14,892 nt of DNA from an uncultured Lachnospiraceae bacterium (GTDB lineage: Bacteria > Bacillota > Clostridia > Lachnospirales > Lachnospiraceae). The notes beneath the pieces are model-generated. The model saw only the letters and a program-made list of their open reading frames with translations. It had not been told where the DNA came from and ran no database searches. The position numbers and the translations under genes are program-made. The stretch spans positions 1 through 14,892 of the forward strand of contig OMSM01000327.1 of NCBI GenBank assembly GCA_900313745.1. Direction: 5' to 3'. Shown in pieces: positions 7,562-14,625 of this stretch; positions within the stretch are counted from its first letter, which is position 1, and each line of letters begins with the position of its first letter.

Positions 7562-9384
7562 GCCGTCACCTCCCTTTTCTTTTCCTTATACTTCTCCTCG
7601 GGGTACTGGGAGTAATAGATTTCCTGATAGACGGGGCATTCCCTCATAAGCACGTCATGGGGGGCATCCCCCGCAAGTTTTCCGTCGTCCAGCACCAGGA
7701 TGTGATCCGCATCCCTCACACTGGAGGTGCGCTGGGAGACGATGAACACAGTCATCCCGGAGGTATCTTTCTGAAGCGCCTGCCTCAGTTTCCGGTCCGT
7801 CACCATATCCAGGGCACTGGCGGAGTCGTCAAGGATAAGGATTTCCGGATGCTTCGCGAGAGCCCTCGCGATGGTCAGGCGCTGCCGCTGGCCGCCGGAG
7901 AAGTTCCTTCCGTTCTGTTCCACAGCCGCGTCGAGGCCGCCTTCTTTGCCCTTCACTACCTCTCCTGCCTGGGCCGTGTCCAGGGCTTCCCACAGCTCCT
8001 CGTCCGTCGCCGCCTCATTTCCGAGTTTCAGGTTGTCCCTGATCGTCCCGGCAAAGAGCACGGCCTTCTGGGGCACTGTTCCTATCCTGCGGTTCAGCTC
8101 GGACTTCGGGTACTCCGCGATGGGAATCCCGTCAAGTGCGACCTGCCCCCTGTCCGCGTCATAGAAGCGGGCAATCAGGTTCACAATGGTGGACTTGCCG
8201 CTGCCGGTACCGCCGATAATCCCGACGGTCTCCCCTCTCCCTGCGGTAAAGCAGATGTCCTCCACCGCGTCGTCCCCGGAGCCCGCATAGGAGAAGAAGA
8301 CATGGTCAAAACTCACGGCAGGCGCCTCTTTGTTCCCGCCGGGTGATGCGTTCCCTCCGGGAGATGCATTGTCCCCGGAAGAGAAGGTGCCGCCGGTGCC
8401 GGAAGGCCGCGCGGGAGCAGTCTCCCCCGGGAAGCTCATTCCGGGCTCCACCTCAAGGATGTCCCGGATGCGGCGCCCGCAGGCCAGGGATTTGTTGATC
8501 GTAATGATGAGAGAGGCCATCTTGATGAGCTCAACGATGATCTGCGCCATGTAGTTATACAGCGCAACCACGTCGCCCTGCCGGAGCACGCCGAGATTTA
8601 CCCGCAGGGCGCCCTGCCGGATGAGCACGATGGCCGCTATGTTGACAATCACATAGGTGGCGGGGTTCATCAGTGCGGAGAGCCTTCCGACGAACTCGTT
8701 CAGGGCGGTCAGCTGTCCGTTCCTTGCGTCAAACTCCGCAGTCTCGTCCGCCTCCCTGCCGAAAGCCCGGATCACCCGTACGCCGGTGAGGTTCTCCCTG
8801 GTGATCCCGGTCAGCTTGTCCAGAGACGACTGAACCCTGGAGAAGATGGGAATGCTGGCGAGCATGATCCCGAAGACCACCAGGCAGAGGATGGGAATCG
8901 CCACAGCGAAAACCATCGCACCCGGCACGTCGACGGTGAAGGCCATGATCATCGCCCCGAAGACAATGAACGGACTCCTGAGAAGGAGGCGCAGGGCAAG
9001 GTTTACGCCGTTCTGTACCTGGTTTACATCGCTGGTCATCCTTGTGATCAGCGTATCCGTACCAACGGCATCGAGCGCCCCGAAAGAAAGGCCCTGGATG
9101 TGGTCAAACAGCGCCTGCCGGAGATTGGTCGCAAAGCCGACGCTGGCCTTTGCCGCGAAGAACTGGGCCGTAAAGGAGAACAGCATTCCTGCCGCGGCGA
9201 GGACTACCAGCAGAATGAAGTATCGGATCACCTGCCCAAAATCCGCCTGTGCGATGCCGCGGTTGATGATCCCGGCCACCACAAGAGGAACGATCAGGTC
9301 CATCAGCGCCTCGAGCAGCTTGAACGCAGGCGCAAGGACGCACTCTTTCTTATATTCCCGGATATACCGATATAGTTTTCGCAA
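7558..9384 (-). CDS. ABC exporter half-transporter, degenerate-site subunit
   Basis: 608 residues: transmembrane domain (about 1-310), a low-complexity linker (about 318-355) and an ATPase domain. The ATPase domain has Walker A GGTGSGKST (391-399), Q439, signature FSGGQ (495-499) and Walker B ILILDDS (515-521). D520 replaces the catalytic glutamate, and the H-loop histidine is replaced by Q551 (VSQRTSS). Its good signature would complete the active site of the partner encoded at 5834-7561, while its own Walker motifs would form a non-hydrolysing site, as in BmrCD and TM287/288. The start is TTG (9382-9384), chosen because GGGGGAG lies 8 bases upstream and the membrane domain begins there; no ATG fits. 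It is first in a two-gene operon. Confidence 0.93.
   Translation of the reverse strand: MRKLYRYIREYKKECVLAPAFKLLEALMDLIVPLVVAGIINRGIAQADFGQVIRYFILLVVLAAAGMLFSFTAQFFAAKASVGFATNLRQALFDHIQGLSFGALDAVGTDTLITRMTSDVNQVQNGVNLALRLLLRSPFIVFGAMIMAFTVDVPGAMVFAVAIPILCLVVFGIMLASIPIFSRVQSSLDKLTGITRENLTGVRVIRAFGREADETAEFDARNGQLTALNEFVGRLSALMNPATYVIVNIAAIVLIRQGALRVNLGVLRQGDVVALYNYMAQIIVELIKMASLIITINKSLACGRRIRDILEVEPGMSFPGETAPARPSGTGGTFSSGDNASPGGNASPGGNKEAPAVSFDHVFFSYAGSGDDAVEDICFTAGRGETVGIIGGTGSGKSTIVNLIARFYDADRGQVALDGIPIAEYPKSELNRRIGTVPQKAVLFAGTIRDNLKLGNEAATDEELWEALDTAQAGEVVKGKEGGLDAAVEQNGRNFSGGQRQRLTIARALAKHPEILILDDSASALDMVTDRKLRQALQKDTSGMTVFIVSQRTSSVRDADHILVLDDGKLAGDAPHDVLMRECPVYQEIYYSQYPEEKYKEKKREVTA
8332..8367 (-). 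repeat. Two 18-bp tandem repeats inside the ABC exporter linker
   Basis: Two adjacent 18-base units (8332-8349 and 8350-8367) match at 16 of 18 positions, and a third degenerate unit follows to 8385. They encode Gly/Asn/Ser/Pro-rich six-residue units (ASPGGN, residues 340-351 of the 608-residue subunit) between the membrane and ATPase domains. The unit length keeps the frame. Confidence 0.75.
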
Positions 9385-9472
9385 GGAAACCGCTCCCCCT
9401 CTCCAGCACGATAAAGCCTGCCTTTGCCGCCGTCCCTCCTAAAAGACTTGTACCGCGGCAGTCTTACCAGAA

Positions 9473-9481
9473 ATTGTAACA
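9473..9481 (-). promoter_or_regulatory. Candidate extended -10 promoter for the ABC exporter operon
   Basis: On the minus strand TGTTACAAT matches an extended -10 (TGn plus TACAAT). It starts right after the T-run of the sugar-importer terminator, leaving a leader of roughly 80 bases before the TTG start. No -35 box is recognisable because that position falls in the terminator hairpin. Further down the leader are a 6-bp inverted repeat (9443-9448/9460-9465) and an AGGAGGG (9434-9440) with no start codon at useful distance. Confidence 0.4.
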
Positions 9482-9482
9482 T

Positions 9483-9517
9483 AAAAAAGCTCCCGGCTTT
9501 TTTGATCACCGGGAGCT
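9483..9517 (-). terminator. Rho-independent terminator of the sugar-importer operon
   Basis: On the minus strand AGCTCCCGG (9517-9509) pairs with CCGGGAGCT (9496-9488) around a 12-base loop and is followed by six T (9488-9483). It lies about 50 bases past the stop of the last permease gene and marks the end of that operon. Confidence 0.88.
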
Positions 9518-9566
9518 GGCCGTTTGTTCAGTTGAAAGGCCTTACAGGTCAGAATTTCCGAGCTGC

Positions 9567-10406
9567 TTATGACTTCACCGCACCTGCGATCATGCCCTCG
9601 ACGATGTACTTCTGCGCGCAGAAGTAAATCACCACCGTAGGGATCAGGGACAGGATCGCTGCCGCGAAGGCGAGGTTGATGTTGCTCGTGTACTCTCCGA
9701 AGAAGAAGAACTGCATCAGCGGAAGAGTTTTGGCAGAGTCCTTCTGCACCATGATCAACGGCAGGAAGAAGTCGTTCCAGGAGGCCAGGAAGCAGAGGAC
9801 CACAACAGTCATGTTGATGGGCTTAAGCAGCGGGAACACGATCCTGATGAAGACCTGGTAGCGGTTTGCGCCGTCAATGGCCGCCGCCTCCTCCAGAGCC
9901 ACCGGCACGCTCTTGACGAAACCGGAGTAAAGGAAGATGTAGTAGCCCATGTACACACCGAGCTCGCAGAGGATAAGTCCGCGGTTGGTGCTTAAGAGAT
10001 GGAACTGGCTGATCTCCCGGTATAGCGGGAACATGATGCTCTGGAAGGGAACCAGGATAACCATCTGGAAGAAATAGAACACAAAGTTGTAAAACTTGGT
10101 GTCGTTCCTTCTGGTGATCATGTACGCGCTCATGGAGCACACAAGAACGATTAGCGCGACGACGAAAACTGCGACGATGGCGCTGTTCTTCATGGAGTTG
10201 AAGTAGTTCTTCAGCGCAAAGGCATCAATGAAGTTCTGCAGGTCAAGGTAGGTGGGAAACGCCAGCTTGGTCTTTGCGAATTCCTGCTTTGACTTAAAGG
10301 CATAGCAAAGCGCCACATAGAAGGGCGCGAGGCAGATCGCGGCGAAAAGCCAGAGCACCGTGATACGGCAAAAATCCTTAATTCTTCTCTTTCCGTGATT
10401 TCTCAT
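9567..10406 (-). CDS. Carbohydrate ABC importer permease, MalG/LacG type (CUT1)
   Basis: 279 residues with about six hydrophobic segments. The EAA loop LEEAAAIDGANRYQVF (171-186), followed by FPLLKP, docks the ATPase on the cytoplasmic face. The C-terminal QKYIVEGMIAGAVK (265-278) is the standard ending of MalG-type subunits and confirms a full-length protein. The basic N-terminus (MRNHGKRRIK) fits a cytoplasmic start. The ATG at 10404-10406 overlaps the previous permease stop as ATGA, so the two membrane subunits are translationally coupled. It should pair with the MalF-type subunit (10403-11284) and the lipoprotein encoded at 11426-12829. No ATPase gene follows; the next element is a terminator, so a shared MsmK/UgpC-like ATPase elsewhere is expected. 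The sugar is unknown. Confidence 0.95.
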   Translation of the reverse strand: MRNHGKRRIKDFCRITVLWLFAAICLAPFYVALCYAFKSKQEFAKTKLAFPTYLDLQNFIDAFALKNYFNSMKNSAIVAVFVVALIVLVCSMSAYMITRRNDTKFYNFVFYFFQMVILVPFQSIMFPLYREISQFHLLSTNRGLILCELGVYMGYYIFLYSGFVKSVPVALEEAAAIDGANRYQVFIRIVFPLLKPINMTVVVLCFLASWNDFFLPLIMVQKDSAKTLPLMQFFFFGEYTSNINLAFAAAILSLIPTVVIYFCAQKYIVEGMIAGAVKS

Positions 10407-11284
10407 AGCTCGATCTCCCTCTTTCTCAGCAGCCTGGTCACTACCTGAGACAGAGCGATGCTGAAGATCAGATAAAGCACCGCGACAGTCTGGCCATAGC
10501 CGACCTTATTGAACGGGAACAGATACTGATAGATATAGAAAGCCATGGACTCGGTGGCGTGGTTGGGACCGCCGCCGGTGGCAACATATGCGTAGTCATA
10601 CATCCTCAGGCCGTTGGCGATGCACAGAGGAATGCAGTAGGTAAATGCCGGTGCGATCATGGGCAGTGTGACGTGCTTCAGGATCGCCCAGAAGCCCGCG
10701 CCGTCGATGGTTGCCGCCTCGTAGTAATCCTGGGAGACGCCCTTCAGGGCGGCCAGATAGATGATCATCTCCAGTCCGACTTCCTTCCAGATCGCCATTA
10801 TACAGATACCGATCAGGGCGGTCCGGGCTTTTATTAACGGGCTCGACCATCCGAGAATCCCGAAGAAATCGCTGTAGACATACATCCACATGTAGGAGAC
10901 CAGCACCAGGCTGACGACCAGCGGGATGAAGATGATGCTCTTGATCACATTGACGCCCCTGAACTCCTTCACCGCCATGATGGCGAGGGCAAGTCCGAGG
11001 ACGTTGATCACGACGGTGGTCACCGTGGTGAAAATCGCGGTGTTCATGATCGGCTTCAGGAGATCCTTGTCACTGAACACCTTAATGTAGTTCTGGAAGC
11101 CGACATAGTTGATCTTCTTGGACATGCCGTTCCAGTCGGTAAATGTAAAGCGTATTCCGGAAATCAGCGGAATAACGATAATGATCGTAAAGATGATGAT
11201 CGCAGGAAGAACAAAGGTAAAGTCCCTGATTTCTTCCTTGATCCTGCGAATTCGTCTCGCTTTCCTTGCAGCTGAGTCAGCCAT
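10403..11284 (-). CDS. Carbohydrate ABC importer permease, MalF/UgpA type (CUT1)
   Basis: With the chosen start the protein has 293 residues: a very basic N-terminus, then hydrophobic segments beginning at FTFVLPAIIIF (22-32), FTDWNG (48-53) typical of the family, the EAA loop YYEAATIDGAGFWAIL (187-202) and LPMIAPAF, and the conserved GGGPNHATE (237-245). This subunit forms half of the membrane channel for sugar uptake. I start it at ATG 11282-11284, with GAGGGAGAG just upstream. The open frame extends 47 codons further, but that part lies over a terminator and stem-loop and does not resemble protein. It overlaps the next permease gene by 4 bases. A terminator separates it from the binding-protein gene, suggesting lower expression than that gene. 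Confidence 0.95.
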   Translation of the reverse strand: MADSAARKARRIRRIKEEIRDFTFVLPAIIIFTIIIVIPLISGIRFTFTDWNGMSKKINYVGFQNYIKVFSDKDLLKPIMNTAIFTTVTTVVINVLGLALAIMAVKEFRGVNVIKSIIFIPLVVSLVLVSYMWMYVYSDFFGILGWSSPLIKARTALIGICIMAIWKEVGLEMIIYLAALKGVSQDYYEAATIDGAGFWAILKHVTLPMIAPAFTYCIPLCIANGLRMYDYAYVATGGGPNHATESMAFYIYQYLFPFNKVGYGQTVAVLYLIFSIALSQVVTRLLRKREIEL

Positions 11285-11310
11285 TGCTCTCCCTCTACCC
11301 GATTCGATGA

Positions 11311-11339
11311 AAAAAGGGCACCGAATAATCGATGCCCTG
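11311..11339 (-). terminator. Attenuating terminator between binding-protein and permease genes
   Basis: On the minus strand AGGGCATCGA and TCGGTGCCCT pair (one G-T wobble) around a TTAT loop, followed by TTTTTT. It lies within the operon, about 30 bases before the permease start, so it must be leaky: most transcripts would end after the lipoprotein gene and a fraction would continue. Confidence 0.8.
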
Positions 11340-11386
11340 ATTGTTTTTTCCGCCGGGAGCTTCTGTAAGAATACAGATCCGGCAGA

Positions 11387-11414
11387 TCCCTCCGGAGCAG
11401 ATGCTCCGGAGGGA
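11387..11414 (-). ncRNA. Stable intercistronic stem-loop in the mRNA after the binding-protein gene
   Basis: A near-perfect inverted repeat, TCCCTCCGGAGCA/TGCTCCGGAGGGA, begins about 10 bases past the binding-protein stop. A short CCGG/CCGG extension lies on the outside, and a small hairpin (TCTGTA/TACAGA, 11362-11377) follows. There is no T-run after it, so it looks like an mRNA 3'-end protector or processing site rather than a terminator, as in malE-malF type gaps. The role is inferred. Confidence 0.6.
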
Positions 11415-11425
11415 CCGGAAGTCAA

Positions 11426-12829
11426 TTACTTGCGGGCGGACGCGAAGCCCTCGTCCATCTTGTCGCACCACTGCTCAGGAGTCATCTCGTCGTCAAGAGC
11501 AAAGTCGCGGTTGGTGGCGGTGTAGACCTGGCTGAACTGGCCGTTGAAGTTGGAAACGGAAGCCCATGCGGTGGTCTTCTTGGTTGCGATCTCGTTGGCA
11601 ATGTCAACAGCAGCTGCGGGAAGAGTATCGCACTCAACACCGTTCAGAGCGGACAGCTGGGAAGCGGTGCCGCACCACTGGGAGTTGACATCAGCTCTGG
11701 AAGCATACTCAAGATATGCAAGAGCGGCTTCTTTGTTCTGGCTGTCTTCGTTGATCATCCAGCAGTCGTCGATAGCTACAGGAACCATGCAGTCGTCTGC
11801 GTTCTCCTCGGAAGGATAGGTGAATCCGCCGAAGTTTCCGTCAGGATTGTAGTCCATGATCGCGCCGAGGCCCCAGGTACCGATGATGATCATGCCGGTC
11901 TCGCCGTTAGCGAAGAGCTGCTCTGCTCTCGCGGTATCGATGGTCTTGCGGTCGTCGTTCTGATAGTTGTTGAGAATCTCTCTCCACTGCTCAAGAGCCT
12001 CGGTGTAACCCGGATAATCGTGGAAGCTTGCGCCCTCCATCAGCTCAGCAGCGTTGTTGTGTGCCTGATCCCACTTGGAACCGTAGTAGATGGTGTACCA
12101 GTTCGCACCGAAAGCGATGTCATCGCCGTATCCTGCTGCGCAGGGGGTGATGCCGGCCTCTTTCAGAGCCTTGCAGGTGTCGATGAACTCGGTGTAGGTG
12201 GTGGGAACGGAGAGACCCTGCTCCTCAAAGATGTCCTTGTTGTAGAAAACAACGTTAGCCATCTGATCAAGCGGAACACCGTACACACCCTCGTCAACCG
12301 TGACGCTGGTCAGGGAAGCGGGAGCCAGTCTCTCGACGAAATCCTGGCCGGACAGATCCATGATCAGGCCGTTCTCGATGAGGTCGATGTAGGACTTCGG
12401 CTGGCCGAAGATAACATCAGGAGCCTCGCCGGTGGAATAGCGGAGCTTGATAACGTCGGAGTAGTTATCCATGGACATACCCTCAACGGTAACGTTGACG
12501 TCCGGATACTCAGCCTTGAAGCCCTCAACAAGTCCATCCAGAGCCGCGAGCTTTGCAGTCTCGGTCAGATAGTGGATGATGTGAAGATCACCGGAGATCT
12601 CAGAAGGAGCAGCTGCTTCCTCGACAGCCTCCTCCGCAGCCTCAGCAGTCTCTTCGACAGCTTCCTCGGCGGCCTCTTCGACCTCCTCAGCAGATTCCTC
12701 GACAGCCTCTTCCACAGCAGCGGCGGGCTCTGCAGGAGCCGCAGCAGGAGCGGTGGCTGCGCAGCCGGCCAGCATACCGACGGTCATAAGACCGGTCAGA
12801 GCCAGTGCCATAACCTTTTTCAGTTTCAT
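11426..12829 (-). CDS. Extracellular solute-binding lipoprotein of the sugar importer (family 1)
   Basis: 467 residues. A lipoprotein signal (basic MKLKK, hydrophobic run, lipobox LAGC with acylated C23) anchors it to the outer face of the membrane, where it captures sugar for the two permeases. After C23 comes an Ala/Pro stretch and a Glu/Ala-rich linker (about 40-73, repeated AEEAVEE-like units). The binding domain (about 80-467) shows SBP family 1 features: FKAEYPDVNVTV (104-115), APDVIFG, GVPLDQMANVVFYNKDIF and the WGLGAIMDYNPDGNFG region. The ATG at 12827-12829 has GGGAGG 6 bases upstream; a 15-codon upstream extension is ignored. It is the first gene after the regulator and probably has its own promoter. 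The ligand cannot be read from sequence. Confidence 0.94.
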   Translation of the reverse strand: MKLKKVMALALTGLMTVGMLAGCAATAPAAAPAEPAAAVEEAVEESAEEVEEAAEEAVEETAEAAEEAVEEAAAPSEISGDLHIIHYLTETAKLAALDGLVEGFKAEYPDVNVTVEGMSMDNYSDVIKLRYSTGEAPDVIFGQPKSYIDLIENGLIMDLSGQDFVERLAPASLTSVTVDEGVYGVPLDQMANVVFYNKDIFEEQGLSVPTTYTEFIDTCKALKEAGITPCAAGYGDDIAFGANWYTIYYGSKWDQAHNNAAELMEGASFHDYPGYTEALEQWREILNNYQNDDRKTIDTARAEQLFANGETGMIIIGTWGLGAIMDYNPDGNFGGFTYPSEENADDCMVPVAIDDCWMINEDSQNKEAALAYLEYASRADVNSQWCGTASQLSALNGVECDTLPAAAVDIANEIATKKTTAWASVSNFNGQFSQVYTATNRDFALDDEMTPEQWCDKMDEGFASARK

Positions 12830-12850
12830 TTTGTACCTCCCGATTGTTGT

Positions 12851-12871
12851 GCCGGCAGTTAATCTGCCGGC
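12851..12871. repeat. Inverted repeat in the leader of the binding-protein gene
   Basis: GCCGGCAG and CTGCCGGC (8 bp each) flank a 5-base A/T spacer, ending about 10 bases before the ribosome-binding site. It could be an operator for a dimeric regulator or a 5' mRNA stabilising hairpin; the sequence alone does not decide. Confidence 0.5.
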
Positions 12872-12896
12872 CATCGATGAAATAAGAACTGTTAAA

Positions 12897-12925
12897 AGTG
12901 TAGTAAAAATCCGGTTTAGGTTAAA
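12897..12925 (-). promoter_or_regulatory. Weak candidate promoter for the binding-protein gene
   Basis: On the minus strand TTTAAC (12925-12920) and TACACT (12902-12897) are 17 bases apart. Matches are 3/6 and 4/6, as expected for a promoter needing an activator such as the adjacent AraC-type regulator. It overlaps one arm of the hairpin at 12908-12957, so both cannot be certain. Confidence 0.3.
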
Positions 12926-12957
12926 CGCGTGATCCTGCCTTTTTCCTAAACCGGATT
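12903..12957 (-). terminator. Long-loop hairpin after the response-regulator gene, possible terminator
   Basis: Perfect 13-bp arms, AATCCGGTTTAGG (12957-12945 on the minus strand) and CCTAAACCGGATT (12920-12908), enclose a 24-base loop and are followed by a short T-run. It sits 37 bases past the regulator stop. The large loop makes it a weaker terminator, or alternatively a regulatory palindrome upstream of the binding-protein gene. Confidence 0.5.
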
Positions 12958-12993
12958 ATTAGTTATTTTGACCTTTAATTACGGATTTTAACC

Positions 12994-14619
12994 TTACTGG
13001 TAGTCCGTGGGCGCCGAACCCGTGATTTTGCGGAACTGCTGGTAGAAGTACGCGTAATTGCCGTATCCCACCTTGTCCGCCACCTCGTAAACCTTGAGAT
13101 CTCCCTGTTTTAAGAGCTTGGTTGCCTCCCGGACGCGGATCTTGTTGAGGAGATTGATAAAGGTCTCCCCGGTGTCATTCTTCAGGACGCGGCAGAGGTA
13201 CCCCTCGGAGATCCCGAGAGATTCGGCCGCGGACTGAAGGCCGATGTTCTCACTGTAGCGGCTGTTCAGATAATCCATGATCCTGCGGGTCGTCGCGCTG
13301 TAGGAGGCGGTGCCGGCGGTCGTCCGTATTCTCATGAAATTTCTCGCATATTCGGTAAGCCACGCAAAGGCCTCGGGAAGCGAGCTTAAGGCGTCGGTCT
13401 CCTGAGCAACATCCCTTATGGACTTCACGCCTTCCTCGCGGATGCCGTTCTCCGAGAGTATGACGCTCATCATCATGCCGATATGGGAGAACAGCCCCTT
13501 TACATAGACCACGTCGTAACCGGAATTATCCCGTATCGCGTCGATCACCACATCCAGCGAGGACATCACGTCCTCCGGGTGGGAGCGCAGAGTCTCGTAG
13601 AAGGCCTCCGTCGCCCGCATGATCTCATAATCCTTCGGCGTGCTGTGCCTTGCTATGCTCGCGTGATGGATCACCTTGCGGTTCTCGATGAAGAAACGGT
13701 TGTCCCTCGCGTACTCCAGCTCCTCCATGGCGCTGCCGAAATCCGAGAAATCCGAATGTTCTTCGCTTACGCAGGCGTAACAGCCGATTCCGGCCTCCTC
13801 ATTAAGCCTCTGAAGCTCGGTTGCCGCCTTTATCACCTCAAGAGCATAATCCTTCACCGTGCGGATATCCGTGTGCAGGAAAACCGCTATATATGTTCCC
13901 TTCTCCCAGAGATGGAGCATCTTCAGCTCCGGTGCGGAAATTCCGCGGTCCAGGAATCGCTGTTCAATGCTGCTCCACTCCTCCGCCGTGTGAAGCGAAA
14001 CTGCATCCGGGTCAGTGAAATCCACCGAGACCAGGCTGTAGGAGGTGAAGTGGTATCTCTGTTTAAGCAGCTCCTGCAGCTCCCTGGCGGATTCGTCATA
14101 TCCGTTGGCTGTCTGAATGATCAGGCGGTCGATCCGTCTCTGGAAGTGCAGTGCATCCTCCTGCCGGAAAGCCTTTGCCTGAGACCCTCTGGCCGCTTCC
14201 GAAGCAGTTGCCCTGCTCTTCTCCTCGCTCCTCCTGCGCTCTCCGATCTTTACCGCTGCCCTCTTTAAGGCAGAGCGAAGCTCGTCCTCATCCACAGGCT
14301 TCAGGATGAAGTCAAAGACGCCGAGCTGTATGCCCTTCCTCGCATAGGAAAAATCGTTGTAACCGGTGATGATAATCGGTATGGAGGGAAGCCCGCTCTC
14401 TCTGATCGCGGCCGCGACTTCCAGTCCGCTCATGCCCGGCATGCGGATATCCAGCAGCACCACGTCCGGAATGAGGTCCTCAATGTCGCTCCAGGCAGCA
14501 TTGCCGTCCGGAGCGCTGCCCACAAGCTCATAGCCCAGGTCTCCCCAGGGAAATGTTTTGGTCATGGACTGCCGGAACAGTTCGTTGTCATCCGCCAGAT
14601 AAACCGTATAATTGGCCAA
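12994..14619 (-). CDS. YesN-type response regulator, REC plus AraC-family DNA-binding domain
   Basis: 541 residues. The receiver domain (about 4-122) has acidic pocket D10/D11, phospho-acceptor D57 in VVLLDIRMPG, T85 and K107 in LKP. A charged linker follows, then a middle region (about 190-320) ending in IGCYACVSEE and EELEYARDNRFF, resembling the degenerate GGDEF-like domain of YesN regulators. The C-terminal AraC domain (about 445-541) has two helix-turn-helices: LGISEGYLCRVLKNDTGETF and VADKVGYGNYAYFYQQFRK, ending SAPTDYQ. The start is TTG (14617-14619) with AAGGAG 9 bases upstream, inside the end of the kinase gene; an in-frame TGA lies 2 codons before. When phosphorylated by the adjacent kinase it probably activates the sugar-importer genes downstream. 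Confidence 0.95.
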   Translation of the reverse strand: MANYTVYLADDNELFRQSMTKTFPWGDLGYELVGSAPDGNAAWSDIEDLIPDVVLLDIRMPGMSGLEVAAAIRESGLPSIPIIITGYNDFSYARKGIQLGVFDFILKPVDEDELRSALKRAAVKIGERRRSEEKSRATASEAARGSQAKAFRQEDALHFQRRIDRLIIQTANGYDESARELQELLKQRYHFTSYSLVSVDFTDPDAVSLHTAEEWSSIEQRFLDRGISAPELKMLHLWEKGTYIAVFLHTDIRTVKDYALEVIKAATELQRLNEEAGIGCYACVSEEHSDFSDFGSAMEELEYARDNRFFIENRKVIHHASIARHSTPKDYEIMRATEAFYETLRSHPEDVMSSLDVVIDAIRDNSGYDVVYVKGLFSHIGMMMSVILSENGIREEGVKSIRDVAQETDALSSLPEAFAWLTEYARNFMRIRTTAGTASYSATTRRIMDYLNSRYSENIGLQSAAESLGISEGYLCRVLKNDTGETFINLLNKIRVREATKLLKQGDLKVYEVADKVGYGNYAYFYQQFRKITGSAPTDYQ

Positions 14620-14625
14620 TTGCTG

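Noticed and set aside
7546..8346. A 266-codon plus-strand open frame opposite the ABC exporter genes
   Set aside because: It is antisense to conserved ATPase motifs, and no protein family features are seen.
9385..9509. Possible small leader gene before the ABC exporter, suggested by AGGAGGG at 9434-9440
   Set aside because: No start codon stands at a workable distance from it, and the short frames across the gap have no coding character.
11285..11425. 47-codon N-terminal extension of the MalF-type permease
   Set aside because: The sequence is a terminator and stem-loop region, and the start at 11284 has its own ribosome-binding site.
12020..12862. A 280-codon open frame on the plus strand over the binding-protein gene
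   Set aside because: It is antisense to a clearly coding lipoprotein gene, and the Leu/Ser/Arg-rich product reflects the Glu/Ala linker read in reverse.
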